DNA from: Muscardinus avellanarius
Lineage: Eukaryota > Chordata > Mammalia > Rodentia > Gliridae
NCBI GenBank assembly: GCA_963383645.1
Contig: OY726565.1
Location: 41,706,944-41,770,943, forward strand
Direction: 5' to 3'
DNA length: 64,000 nucleotides
Both the position numbers and the translations under genes were made by a program. The first letter of the stretch is position 1, and each line of letters begins with the position of its first letter. The notes beneath the pieces were generated by a model. That model saw only the letters and a list, made by a program, of their open reading frames with translations. It ran no database searches and was not told the DNA's origin. Below, piece by piece: positions 1 through 11,049 of this stretch.

Positions 1-482
1 TCACTAAGTAGCTGAGGCTGGCTTTGAACCTGTGTGATCCTCCTGTCTCAGCCTCCAAAGCGTGGGGATTACAAACGTGTGCCACCACGCCCAGCTTAAT
101 TTAGGTTTCAAAATGCAGTACAAGACCCAGGCATGGTGGCACATGTTTGTAATCCCAGTGCTTGGAAGCTGAGACAGAAGGATCACAGGCTCAAAGCCAG
201 CCTTGGCCATTTATCAGGGTTCTCAGCAGCCTAGTGAGACCCTATTTTGAAATAAGAAATAATATAGGGCTGGAGATGTAACTTGGAGAAAGAAATCCTC
301 TGGGTTCAATCTCCAGTACCAGAAAGAAGGAAAGCAAGCAAGCAAGCCCCACAAGCTGGGAGTGGTGGTACATGCCTATAATCTTAGTACTTGGGAGGCT
401 GAGACAGGAGGATTGCCAAGTTTGGGGCCAGCCTGGGCAACTTAGACCCTGTCTCAAAATAAAGATAAATAAAAAGGGCTGG
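1..482. repeat. Cluster of three B1-dID composite SINEs
   Basis: Three copies abut. An antisense copy runs off the left edge and ends near 95. A sense copy covers about 127-325, with the B1 box (aatcccag, ggaggctgagacag) followed by the ID-type tail (gggttcaatctccagtacc). A truncated sense copy covers about 354-482. Sequence divergence marks them as older copies. Confidence 0.8.
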
Positions 483-484
483 AA

Positions 485-666
485 GGCCGGGCGTGGTGGT
501 GCACGCTTGTAATCCCTGTGCTTGGGAGGCGGAGACAGGAGGATCGCGCACTTTCGAAGCCAGCCATGCTGGCTTAAGAGACCCTGTTTTAAAAAAAAAA
601 GTATAAAATATAAAATAGGTCTGGGAGTGTACCCGGAGGTAGAAGGGCTTCCAGGAACCCCAGTAC

Positions 667-724
<58 letters not shown>
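485..724 (+). repeat. B1-dID SINE with (GA)n microsatellite tail
   Basis: A nearly complete sense SINE begins gccgggcgtggtgg and ends ccccagtaccacc at about 669. The tail is not A-rich but an uninterrupted GA repeat of about 54 bases (670-724), so the microsatellite probably grew at the SINE 3' end. Confidence 0.85.
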
Positions 725-728
<4 letters not shown>

Positions 729-989
729 ACCTATGCATCTCCAACATCATCACACCTCAATGGTCCCATTGAAGTAAAATAGGAGAAATAAAATATTAGG
801 TAGAAAGGAGACAAATTGGCAAGGAAAAGAAAATATAGCTTTAAAATCTAGAAACTTCATAATCCTTAACTTCATTTTCCAGGGTCTGTTCTAGCTTAGG
901 CAAAAGCCCTTAATAGGCCCCATTTTTTCAAATTATAATGACCTATCTAGCCTGTCCTTTTCCTTAGGTAAAGATCTTCAGTAGGTCTA
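725..989. other. AT-rich stretch, nothing identified
   Basis: No coding potential or recognisable SINE. A short phrase (aatgacctatct) occurs near 938 and again near 1003, so this may be the upstream part of the LTR-like element that follows. Confidence 0.4.
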
Positions 990-1435
990 CACTTTTAATC
1001 ATAATGACCTATCTTCATACCTGAACTTCCTGGGATTCTTGGCAAACAAACAAACAAAATTCCCCAAAGGGAGTCTTGCCATTTGTCAAGTCCAGGCATC
1101 ACCCAGCACCGACCCATGAAATGGTGAGAACGTAAGGATTCCAAGGGGACCAGCCGCCCTGTGTCAACCCATCCCTGCCCTGTGTCCCTAGCCACTTCCT
1201 CTTGGGGTTCCCTATAAACAAAAGATTGCAAAGAGCTCAAGGGCGTTTCACACTCCTCAGGTGGCCTGGGCTCTCCCTTGAATGTGTGTCCTCACTTTTC
1301 CTAAATAAAACCTCTGTCTTTGTCTCTGACTGGTCCATGCTGAAATTTTTTTCCACCATGGAAGCCAAGGACCCTATGATCCTGAGGTGAGTTTCTCTTC
1401 CCCAAACCTGGGGGACTCCTCAGGACTCTCCACAG
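990..1435 (+). mobile_element. LTR-like fragment (class I ERV type)
   Basis: A TATA box (tataaa, 1213-1218) lies about 90 bases before a polyadenylation signal (aataaa, 1304-1309), which is followed by a T-rich stretch. That is the U3-R-U5 layout of a gammaretrovirus-like LTR. I could not find paired TG/CA ends with a target duplication, so the boundaries are uncertain and the family is unidentified. It could also be an old terminal exon of a transcript. Confidence 0.45.
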
Positions 1436-2077
1436 AATTATCATGTTTTCTCATGACAGACACTATTTTATTTTCTGCAGTTCTGAGGATTGAACCCAGA
1501 ACATTCTACCTCTAAACTATACCCCCAGTCCTATTTTATTCTTTATTGAAACAGTCTTATTAAGTTGAGGAGGTCCTCACAAAGTTGTTGAGGCTGGCTG
1601 TGAAAGTGGGATTCTCCTGCCTCAGCCTCACAAGTACTGGGCTACAAGCATGTGCCACCACACCAGGCTCAATGGTCCTATTTTTAAAACTGAATTGTCA
1701 TATAAGTAATGTTCTTTTTTTTTCTGTTTGTTTGTTTGTTTGTTTGTTTGTGTCTAACACTAGATATCTGGGCTTTTGATTGTTTTCAGTTGTGGGAATC
1801 CAACCTAAGACTTTGTCCATGCTAGTGACCACACTGAGCTATACTCTCAACCCCCAACACTAGAATTTTAATGAGATAAATGAAATACAGTGAATAAAAT
1901 TTGGAAATACAGGAAAGGAGAGTTACTTCATTTCTCTCTGCTTCTTTGGAGGAATGCTATGAATTGACTCAAGGATTCGGTATAAAGGTAGTGTATGTTC
2001 TTGAGGATTTTGTTTTATTTCATGATTTTTTCCTTATCTTATTTAGAAATTTAGATAATTGAGGATCTCCTAAAACA

Positions 2078-2118
<41 letters not shown>

Positions 2119-2311
2119 ACTGAGAATTGAACCACAGACATTCTATCTCTGAACTATACTCCCAGACCTATTTTATTTTTATTTTGAAACAGGTCTTACT
2201 AGGTTAATAAGAGTCTCACTACTTGCTGAGGCTGTCCTAGAACCTGTGATCCTCCAGTCTCAGCCTCCCAAGTAATGGGATTACAGGTATGTGCCACCAC
2301 ACCCAAATATT
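1436..2311 (-). repeat. Antisense SINEs, ID-like element and TG repeat
   Basis: Antisense B1-dID copies lie at about 1463-1672 and 2115-2308. A (TTTG)n tract at 1728-1751 leads into a diverged ID-like antisense element (about 1760-1857). A TG dinucleotide repeat at 2079-2114 forms the tail of the second SINE. The part from 1858 to 2078 shows nothing I can name. Confidence 0.7.
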
Positions 2312-2448
2312 TTTTTTGAGGGTCTGGGGATGGAACCTAGGGGCATTCAACCTCCTAGCTACACCCCTGCCCTATTTTTTATTCTTTATTTTGAAAACTG
2401 GTCTCAGTGAGTTGCAGAGACCCTCACTAAATAGCTGAGGCTGTCCGC
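2312..2448 (-). repeat. Antisense SINE, first half, split by the provirus
   Basis: A B1-dID copy reads ggtctggggatggaacc onward and stops at gctgtccgc, exactly where the LTR begins. Its missing half continues at 11732-11806 after the second LTR. The last five bases, tccgc (2444-2448), are the target duplication. Confidence 0.9.
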
Positions 2449-3110
2449 TGAAAGGGTCCAAGAATTGCCCACCAACCCAAATATCGAAGGACTCACAAGA
2501 GATGTAAAAATGCAAGCGAGGTTTATTGTCCCGGCTAGCCAGGGGTCGAGACCAAGACACTATGGCCGAGGTTCGACCCCTCCCCACTCCACGCTCTGGA
2601 TTTTATAACCCTAGGAGGGAGTGGTTACACATGAGGGAGTGGTTACACACACGTCAGAGCCCGCCAACCTTAGAATACAACCAATCAGGTACAAGGACAA
2701 ACAAGTACAACCAATAATTTTAAAACATGCATCCACACACGTCAGAGCCTGCTCTGCCTTTCCCACCCACCTTGGCTGGGCCAGGCTTATCTCTGCACTG
2801 AAGAACAGATTATCTCTGCACTGGAGAGCAGATTAGGCTGGCCTTGTTTGCTGATCTAGCTCAGAGATATGGGGATGGGGTCCCATTTACAAAGACCTTG
2901 GACGGCAAGCTGGAGATTAGAGGCTTTGACCTTGTGGGTCCCCTACCCTTGTCCTTGGATGGATCTTGATTTTATTTCCAATCCTACCTTCTATCTTAAC
3001 TATATTTTAATACCTTATTTCTAATCCTAATATGGAAGAAGACTTCTCTAGTTAACTTCTCATACTGGGGGGAAAGCGCTTCTTCCAGCCTGCTTTCCAG
3101 CACCCCTACA
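2449..3110 (-). repeat. 3' LTR of the chimeric provirus (family A)
   Basis: 662 bases. On the minus strand it begins TGTAGGGG and ends CCCTTTCA. U3 carries two ATTGGTTGTA (CCAAT-box) copies, two CTCTGACGTGTGTG copies holding CRE-like TGACGT cores, and a TATA box (plus-strand ttttataa, 2601-2608). The polyadenylation signal is tttatt on the plus strand (2522-2527). It matches the copy at 11070-11731 wherever I compared them. Confidence 0.95.
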
Positions 3111-3128
3111 TTTCCCCCTTTTTCTCTT
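3111..3128 (-). promoter_or_regulatory. Polypurine tract of family A
   Basis: On the minus strand an uninterrupted purine run ending AAAAAGGGGGAAA abuts the TG of the 3' LTR. This is where plus-strand DNA synthesis is primed in retroviruses, and it fixes the element's orientation as minus. Confidence 0.9.
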
Positions 3129-3277
3129 CAAACTGAGGAATCTTCCTCAGACTTACTGTTAGGCCCCTCCAAGAGATCAAAATGATGTCCGAGGACCAAG
3201 AGTTGTACAGAGTTGATACGGTCCTTCACAAAAGCTATCAGTTTCAGAAAATACAATTTGACTATTACAAGTGTACA
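3128..3277 (-). pseudogene. env: Env transmembrane C-terminal tail remnant (family A)
   Basis: The minus strand encodes about 49 residues ending at a stop (tca on the plus strand, 3128-3130) that overlaps the polypurine tract, as in murine-leukaemia-type viruses. The segment FVKDRINSVQLLVL matches the conserved intracytoplasmic part of the p15E-type transmembrane protein. The rest of this env is absent, because the sequence switches to family B LTR at about 3278. The fragment is too short to work as an envelope protein. Confidence 0.75.
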
Positions 3278-3512
3278 GACATTTGCAAGTTCTTTGAAGG
3301 GTCTCCTTTCAGGAATGCCAGACTTGCTCGGTGGGTTTGTTGATTAGGAAACTCAGGATGGCCTTGTGAAGCTCTGGCCTTCTTATCTCTGAGCCTTTGG
3401 CGTGTCAGGCATTTGTTTCAGGCATTTGTCACCCCTCAGGAAACTCAGGAAATTAACTTTTTTTTCTACCAAGGCCTTTTCCCTATCTGCCTATTTCCTT
3501 TCTATCTCCTCA
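3278..3512 (-). repeat. Family B 3' LTR, U3 start only
   Basis: On the minus strand this begins TGAGGAGATAGAAAGG and follows the solo LTR at 50559-51444 from its first base to about 50773, with small indels. It stops at cttgcaaatgtc and passes directly into family A env. About 235 bases of an LTR of about 886 remain. Confidence 0.88.
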
Positions 3513-3525
3513 ATCCCCCCTTCCG
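3513..3525 (-). promoter_or_regulatory. Polypurine tract of family B
   Basis: The minus-strand run GGAAGGGGGGA lies directly before the first bases of the family B LTR. It is a second, internal polypurine tract in the same provirus. Confidence 0.75.
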
Positions 3526-3667
3526 AATAGGAAACCCTAACTGCCGTTAGGGAAATGGGGCAATGACCGCTCTTAGCGACTTCCTGCTGTAAGGGGGCGT
3601 CGTTGGGTAGCGGCAGTTAGGACCCCATCGGAGGTGGGCAATCTAGATGGCCATGGTAGACTGGGGC

Positions 3668-4215
3668 TTAGAAATTCATGAGAGGCTCCATTTGAAGGAC
3701 CATTTGTAGCTTGAATTTTTCTAAAGGAGACGAGATGAACTTGGTTAGTATCTTAAGAAGACATGAACCAAAGATGAGAATGACAATTAACGTGATTAAA
3801 GGGCCCAGTAAGGGCAACAGCCACGAGGTAACAGATGGAAACATATTTTGGATCTGTTCCCATATTTGGGGTGACAGAGATTTTGTAGCTCCTTTTTGTA
3901 GCCATTGAGCTTGTCTTAGAATGTCCTTAGTACTAGTTTTTACTATTCCTGAGGAGTTTACATGTATGTAGCACAAACTCCTCCTTGGTCAACTAGCAAA
4001 TAATCAAGGGCTAGTCTGATCTAAAACCATGTGTACCAATGAGTCTCAATTTAGTCTAGTGTCACTGGCCACTGGAGTCACTGAGGTAGTTAAATTAGCC
4101 ACTGAGGCTGCGTTTAGGGCAATTCCTGCTCCTAAACCAGCAACAATTTTTAATTTTTCCAAAGAAGTAGTATCAAAAACAATGGATATCTTATTTGACC
4201 ATGTACCTTAAAAAC
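3668..4215 (-). pseudogene. env: Env transmembrane remnant (family B)
   Basis: Translated on the minus strand, 3668-3976 stays open for 102 codons. It shows the end of a class I ERV transmembrane ectodomain (SPQIWEQIQNMFPSVTSWLL), then a hydrophobic membrane anchor (LLPLLGPLITLIVILIFGSC) and a short tail. Further upstream to about 4215 a glycine/alanine-rich stretch resembles the region near the fusion peptide. Stops and lost bases break the frame between the two, and the conserved cysteine cluster is damaged. It is a dead fragment, and the family label rests on motif recall only. Confidence 0.75.
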
Positions 4216-5489
4216 TGTATCATAGTATATTCTGTTGCTGAACTCTTTTGGGAATATACAAACAGTAGGTTTATTAGAAATCTCCATCCTGTTAATAATC
4301 CATCTTCATCACATATGCAAACAAACATTTTTACAGACATTTTTTTGCAACCTATCATACCCCTTCTGCAACTTACTTTAGCCTTCTTGTCTTATTTTGG
4401 TCCTTTCTTTCCCATATGGGACAATCTTAGGATAAAACTTACAATCAAACAAATATTCCATTAATAATTTACACCTTGCTTGAACCCTCTGACTTTTATC
4501 TGGTCCTTTATTTCCCTTTTGGGACAACCAGGATAAACCTTACAATATGCTTTCTTAGTCTCACAAACTTTTCTTTATCTGTATTTACTAACATATAAAG
4601 AAATACATCTATAGACAGTCTACATCTGTCCTTTTGTTGTTATATAAGCAAATCCAAAAGAAGCATATCATTTAATGTTGTCTATATATCAGCAATTAAA
4701 AATCATTTAAAAGACTTAGGAGTCACTTTAAACCTTATGTATTTAAGAACACTTTAAAGCATTGTACTCCCCATGAAGACTTATTATTTTTCCTGATGTA
4801 GGGGGAGATACTGGTGACTGAGTGCTGGGTCTATTGTTCTAGATCCCCCTTGGTCTCTGGGTAAGAGATAATTAGTAAGACATTACAAATTTCTTTGGCC
4901 TTGGGGTGCTGTCAACCCCAGATACAAAACAGAAGAGACAAAGCAAGCAGAGGACTAAGCCTTGTATTAAAAAAAAAACAATATTTTGCCTGTCACCTCA
5001 AGAGCTACCCAGGCTTTCTCCAAGCTGGTCAGAGGGCTAATCAGAGGGGCCTTGCCGAGCCTTGGGCATCCTTAGTCCTCAGCTTTGAGGGTAGCCACGT
5101 TCCGGAAGCAGACTGACCTCACTTTCCTTCGAAGGTGAGGGTAGCATGCTTGCTTTTTAGAGGTGGCATTGCCCAGATGCAGACAGATTCTTTGGGCAGT
5201 CTTCGACATGACACCCAGGCACCTTTGCCATGCCGGCAGGTATAAGGCCTTTAGCTCCTTTCCTCTCTGTATAGGAAGCCATTGGTATCTTGAGGGGGCA
5301 AAGACTTATTACCCAAATGTAGGGCTATTAAATGAGCTTGTCTCTGTGTCTGCATTTGTCTCCTTATTTCTGTTGTTGAGACATCCCAAAGGTCAAACTT
5401 AAAAGCTGATTAATGGGACCATTCATTCCAGAGACAAGATATGTATCTCATTTTTGTTAGATCAAACATAATAGCCAGGTCTATATATC

Positions 5490-5526
<37 letters not shown>

Positions 5527-6688
5527 TTTTTTTTTTTATACATTGACCCATTTTTTACACTGGCCTTGCTCTGGTAGTCCAATGACCCATATTGGACTAC
5601 ATTGGTAACTATAAGTCTATTTGTTATCTTTTAGATAACATTAACAATTTTATAATTTTAGAGAATAACCTTAATAATTAAAATAAATGTGTTACCTGAC
5701 CGACCATCAGCTGTACTTTTTATACAAGAAGACATTTACTCAATCAGGACAAACAGATGTAAACCAGGTCTTAAGGCTAAAATTTCTGAATTAAAGACAA
5801 AAATCTTATTGGTCAGTTCACATACAAATATAACTTATACCTTTAATCTTTAACTTTTGATTTCTGAAATCTTTTAGCACATTTAGATGACTCTAGATAC
5901 ACATATTTAGTTTTTAGATAAATATCTCTATATGTCCCAGGTATAGACACAATCTGTTTACTTACATCTGCCCACTAATTTATCCCTTCTAATAACCAGC
6001 CAGTGGATTAAACCATCAATTTAACAAAACAAATCTTTAGAATGGCATTACAATTTAAACATTTATTACCAGAAAGACAGTATGATGGTGGTTGTTTTAA
6101 CCTGAAGAAACCCAAAGCATGTTCATCTTTTAGTGACAATTTTGAAATTAACAAACTTAAACTGTGAGCAATTTAAGCCACATGAACTGAACTAAGGTGT
6201 TTTCTTAGTTTTGTTTTACTCACTTAACATTTAACAAAGTTTTCCTTTAAAAACAAAAGCTGCTGGAGACTGAGCCTCCAGGATTGAACCAGTATCAAGA
6301 ATAAGCCTTCAGATGTAGGCCAAACAATAAAATTTCTTTGTCTCTGAGCCATCAGGCTAGAGTTAGAACATTGCTTTAAACATTGACCTTGGTCAGACAC
6401 GCTAACCCTTAGTCTAGTTAACACAAGTGTTAAAACACAAACCCCTGCACTTAGAAAATCTATCATATAAGTTTAGATAAAAACAAGCCGTATTAGTCCA
6501 ATATTAATTACCAATTACACAAAGGAATTTTAAAGTCTCTATATCTTGTAAGACCATATCTCTGTATTTGAAATTTCTATTTAAGTCAAACAAACAATTT
6601 TTAATAGGTTAAAACCTTTAACAATTTTGAGCAGCATCTAAAATTGCCCTTCTCTTACTAGTTGTGAGAGTCTGATCCTTTATTAATT
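4216..6688 (-). other. Decayed provirus interior, no intact genes
   Basis: About 2.5 kb of AT-rich sequence, with no frame I recognise as protease, reverse transcriptase or integrase. At about 4890-4990 the minus strand could encode a hydrophobic leader resembling an Env signal peptide (LVLCLLCLFCFVSG), but stops follow soon after. A poly(T) run of more than 30 bases lies at about 5493-5537. Either pol was deleted before the chimera moved, or it has decayed past recognition by eye. Confidence 0.5.
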
Positions 6689-7416
6689 TCACATCTCTCC
6701 AGGAAAGATCAAAAGTCTGAGTAAGTTCCTGAAACTTCTATCTGGATCATCTGAAAATTCTCCTAGATTTGCCTTAATCTGTTTCATATCTTGAAGGGAA
6801 AAAGGGGACCTGTACCCAAATAGTTTCTCCAAATTTATCCCCAACAGGTACAGCTTGGAGGGGGTAAAGGATGTCTGTGCGTGCCCTGAGCATCCAATAC
6901 AACGGGGTATAGGCCTTCTCTGATCTAGAGTCCCTGAGTAAGGTGCTGAAGGAACATTGGCTATATCTTTTTCCTTTTCTGGAGTTTCTGGGGGAGCCAC
7001 TGGCATTTGAGTTGTTCCAACCAATGTATTTATATGCTGTTAATCTTTCCTTAAAGCCAGGAATAATTGTACATAAGGCAGTTCAGCCCATTTACCCTCC
7101 TGCCTGCAAAAGGCATCTAAGATGGTATCACAATTTGTATTTTCCTCGGGGGGAGAGCAGCTTCTACCATCTCCCACCTGATAGAGGCCAGGCACGACTG
7201 GAGAAGAAGGCCAAACACTTCTTCCTCAATGTCTGGGGATAAGGATCCCCAGTTGTTCCGTACACAATCTACTGGGGGTGCTAGTGAGCTTTGGAGATGG
7301 GCGATTTCCCATCGGAAAGACAGGGGAAAAAAATAATGGCGTCCCATAGTTTTTCCCACTATCGCAACCTTCCCAGAGCGTCCTCTGGGCTCGCATATCG
7401 TTTCATGCATGGCCAT
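6689..7416 (-). pseudogene. gag: Gag remnant (family B)
   Basis: Two open minus-strand pieces in broken order of frames. 7117-7416 (99 codons) resembles a matrix region ([17 protein letters not shown]). 6689-7024 (111 codons) contains SPFSLQDMKQIKANLGEFSD, matching the start of a gammaretrovirus-type capsid, where this region normally reads P-F-S-x-x-D-x-x-x-I-K. The frame is lost between the pieces and after 6689, so no complete capsid or nucleocapsid is encoded. Confidence 0.75.
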
Positions 7417-8023
7417 AAACGATGATGCTTTAGCCTACCGGGTTCTATCCATGCTCTACCGGCGTGGCTGGAACTGGCATCCGTCGCCACCATTAGACGC
7501 CCGGGTCTAATGGCCGAATGTCAGCAAGCTGTGCCCAGCACCCTGACAACCGTCGGCACATGCCGCTGTGCATGTACCCCTAGTGCCTGTCTGTGGGCCC
7601 TAAATTCCCAAGAGAAGTTTTAGCTGAATAAGCCTGGTTCCGCCCTAGCTGAATAAACCTGGAACCTTTGTTAGATGAGGAGAGGGCTCTGGAGGGAATC
7701 CTGGCGAGAGTCTGCTACATTTTGCGTCCCCAGCTTCAAACTTTGTTCCTTCTAAAATAAGCCCGATGTTAGAGCACATTTTAAGTTACCAATCTTTCCC
7801 TTTTTCTATTTCTCTGGAGAGGGATTTCTGATATTATCTGTGAGCTACATTTCCTTCCAAAAGCACAAGGCATCTCCACTAGGATTGAGTAAAGACACAA
7901 CTAGTTAATCTCCACTCAGATGGAATATTACTGAAATTTTGAGCAGCTACAGAAAACATCCTACAGAAAAACACTAGGAGACTGAGAGATCCACGCGATT
8001 ACTCACCCCTCCGTAGATGATGT
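7417..8023 (-). other. Leader region of family B
   Basis: Non-coding stretch between the internal primer binding site and the gag remnant, in the place where a retroviral 5' untranslated leader and packaging signal would lie. It includes a CG-rich patch around 7430-7560. No function can be shown from sequence alone. Confidence 0.5.
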
Positions 8024-8039
8024 CTCGCTGGGGCCTCCA
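8024..8039 (-). promoter_or_regulatory. Internal tRNA-Thr-type primer binding site
   Basis: The minus strand reads TGGAGGCCCCAGCGAG three bases after the end of the partial family B LTR. This complements the 3' end of tRNA-Thr(UGU) as I recall it, over 16 bases, with mismatches beyond. It is the second primer site in the element. Confidence 0.75.
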
Positions 8040-8042
8040 AAA

Positions 8043-8631
8043 TGAAACGGGGGTTTCTTGCGAGAAAACCCCGGCGAGTTCTTGTCTACGGTGAGCGAAG
8101 AATGACACCCGCAGACCTCAGGAAGGGGAGTAAAAGGTTTATTGGAAGCAGCAGGGAATGGGGCAAGGGTGGCTGAACACCCCAAAGGGGCTGGAACTCT
8201 GGGTCCAGCAGCTGCCTTCAGGACAATACTTGAGAGTAGCCCAAGCCGAATTGCCTTCAGGTGCAGGCTGCTTTCTTCCGGAGTCCACGGGATCTGCCAA
8301 AAGGGAATAGAGAAAAGTGGCAGAACACCCCAAAGGGGCGGTAGGAACTGCGGGGTCCAGGAGCTGCCTTCAGGGTCACTACCCGAGTGTCGCCCGAGCC
8401 AAGTGCCCATCAGTTGCAAACTACTTTCTCCCAGAGTCCACGCGATCTGCCAGAAAAGAGGTACAGGTCACCTGGCCAGCCATGATGTCCAGCAGAGGCC
8501 TTCAGGTCACTACTCGAGAGTCGCCCGAGCCACGTGCCCTCAGATGCACTCTGCCTTCTCTCAGGGCCAACACGACCTGACCTGCAAGAGCGAGAACAGC
8601 TCCCCAAAAGGGGAGGGGGTCCCGAGCGGGA
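8043..8631 (-). repeat. Family B 5' LTR, missing the start of U3
   Basis: On the minus strand this matches the solo LTR from about 50868 to its end (CCCCCGTTTCA). It includes the polyadenylation signal (tttatt on plus, about 8138-8143) and three imperfect repeat units marked by gatctgcc near 8291 and 8445 and a variant near 8568. The first part of U3 is missing; family A gag sequence joins at about 8632. Confidence 0.9.
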
Positions 8632-8638
8632 GTCCCCC

Positions 8639-9896
8639 CTATCCTATAACATGAACTGGGAAGATTGGGACGTCTTCCTCTGGAGTTGAGGAGGTAAGTT
8701 CCTGTTCTTCCTGTCTCTGCAGCCCTCTAGTCCTTGGTCTACGTCCTCTTTCTAGATTTTGCCCCCCAGTTGTCAAAGACACTGGCTTAACTGCAGCACT
8801 AGGTGCTTGGTCTGCCTGGATGGCTGCCCCAGCTACTTGGCCTGCTTGGGCATATGGAGGTGGCCTAACTGTCTCAAAATCTAGTAGAGGATATAGAGAT
8901 GAGCTTTCTGGAAGCACCAGGGCCGAAGACTTTTCTCCATAAGTATTAAAGACACCTGGGGGTCCCTTTTTCTCTTGGACTACCAATGCCAGAGTGCTAC
9001 CAGCTTGTACCAAAGGCCTAAGCCAGGACGGGGCTTCTGGACTAAATCCTCCCAAACTAAAATGTATGGAAACTGATCAGGATGGCCCTGGTTACCAGAA
9101 CGAGTAATGATGGCCTTGTGCTTAGAAATTAGGTCTGGGAAACCGTTCCCTGTGGCTGCCACCCAATTCTCTGGTGTGGTTAAGAATGGTAGAATGGGGA
9201 AGGTCATTCTGGATGCTGCAGGCTAAATCTTGAGTAAAGAGATGGCTCAGGGCTGGCCTGTTAAGCCCTCCCCACCCAGGCTAAGCTTTTGGATCTTGGG
9301 TCGGGAAAGAAGGGCAACGCCTTAGAACTGGCCTCTGAGATCTCACTGCATGATCGCCTAAGGCTCTTTTAGTCAACTCAGGTGGTAGTAATTTACTGGG
9401 AACCTAGGTCTGGGGATCCTATTTCCCTTCGGAACTGGGGGCGTTCAGCCATTTAATGGTCCCCCTTTGCACTGTGATCCAGGCCTCGGAGGGCCTCTCT
9501 GGCCTCCTGGTTGAGAGCATTACTCCAGTGATGCCCTTGCTTTCCATCCTTAAGCAGACTTGAGCCTAGGCTTCTGTGCTCAGCCAGAGTTCTTACATGG
9601 CTTTTGTCCCTCTCTTTCCCCTTTCAAGTCCTTACTAAACCAAATTGGCAGCCTGCAGTCTGAGGATGGCCTCCCGCTCTACCAGGTAAAGATTTAAGAA
9701 TGCCAACACCTATCCAAACGATGGCCACTTGGCCAAACAGAGAGTCAAACTTACCCTTCTTGATAGCCAGGCCCATTTCCCGAGCCTCCTTCTGTACCTC
9801 AGGAAAGTGGGAGAGGACGAGACCTTTGGGAGTTATGTGTGCTTGTCCCATTGTTAAAATTAAACAACTTATTCTATATTTTTCTCTTAAAACCAC
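8639..9896 (-). pseudogene. gag: Gag matrix/p12 remnant (family A)
   Basis: The minus strand starts MGQAHITPKG near 9851; MGQ is the usual myristoylated start of gammaretrovirus Gag. After stops and frame losses, 8980-9207 resumes with matrix-like sequence (GHPDQFPYILVWEDLV). One further frame change near 9050 leads into 8639-9055, which holds a proline-rich p12-like region with a PPPY late-domain motif (residues ETVRPPPYAQ) that normally recruits the ESCRT budding machinery. The frame ends just where the capsid would begin, at the junction with family B. It is non-functional as it stands. Confidence 0.8.
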
Positions 9897-11049
9897 TTAA
9901 TACTGTATTTACAAAGCTTTATAACCACAATCCTTATTATTCTCAGCCGAGTGGGATGGGGGAGTTATAAGTCTAGGGGTATGATTTTAGAACTCTGGAG
10001 GCTAGTCCTTCACCCCGAATTGCTCCCCCCAATCCTTAAGGGCCACAGGTGGTGGGAAAGCCACCTGGGCAATCGGTAGAAGTCCTTCACCTAGACCAGA
10101 GTCTGGGATGGGCTCTACAGATGTCGTTGCTCAACCCCACCCAAAATCGGCTGTTTCCCTAGCCAAATACCTTAGAATAGCAATTAATATTAAATGGATA
10201 CCATGAAAACTTAGGCATGCAAATTACCACTATCATTAAAAGAGCACTTTCTAAATTTAGAAGAATTATAATTAACCACTAATTATAATACATTTCCTGG
10301 TACCAATACTCCAAAATATCATACAACAAAAACAACAAAATTGCAAATTCAATCACATATCCCAATTGTTTCCATTCACTCCACTTTCTCCAATCATACG
10401 GACCGGTCCTTTTCACACTCTCACACTCACACACAGTTAGGATCCTTGATGAGGCCGAATGGAGTCCACTTCACCGGTGGCAGATCAACTTCTTCGTTGG
10501 GCGCCAGGATTCCTTCTTTGCTCGAGCACAGAGGACACTGTTCCTCTCTCAAAAAAAAATTCCAAAACAGCTCTAACTCCCTTCTTACGAAGAAACTCAA
10601 GAATGGAGCTCCCCCTCTCACAGAGAGACTTCCACCGAGAGCCTCCTATTGGAGGTCACTGGTCTTACGTGCCGTCGCACTGCCCCTGGGGTCTTCCTCC
10701 AACTTCCGACCCGGCGTCCCGGCATCGGGGCCTGGGTGGTGCCTTCGGGCTAGGGGCCCTGGTCAGCACCACCACTGGAGGTCACAAGGGACTTTATACC
10801 CAAGCCTGTTCCTCCAGCCCAGGGGGTCACAAGGGCCTTACCACAGCGTCCTGCCGCCCAAGCCTTTTCCCCCGCCTGAGGCCGTCGCCTCCAGACTCGA
10901 TCAAGGGTCACAAGGGCCTAACACAGCGTCCTGATGCCCAAGCCTTTTCCCTTGTCTCATCCCAGGACTTACAACGACGTCTCGCAGCCTGAGGGCCCCA
11001 AAATGAAACCTCTGCCCCTTGGTGCCGTTCGCTAAATGGGGAGGGGCTG
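9897..11049 (-). other. 5' leader of family A
   Basis: About 1.15 kb of leader between the primer site and the gag start, GC-rich near the primer site and AT-rich closer to gag. Between about 10780 and 10925 the plus strand repeats ggtcacaagggcc-like units three times, which could contribute to an RNA packaging structure. No coding role is evident. Confidence 0.6.

Noticed and set aside
2526..2836. Identical short open frames at 2526-2836 and 11147-11457 as a duplicated gene
   Set aside because: They are the same stretch of the two LTRs, read antisense to the provirus.
6250..6300. Protease-like DTG triplet in the provirus interior
   Set aside because: The triplet occurs in a frame with nearby stops and no flanking conservation, so chance is likely.
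3278..8631. Family B as an independent provirus that simply inserted into family A
   Set aside because: Both B LTRs are incomplete at the junctions, no target duplication is seen, and most of A gag, pol and env is missing. Recombination explains this better.
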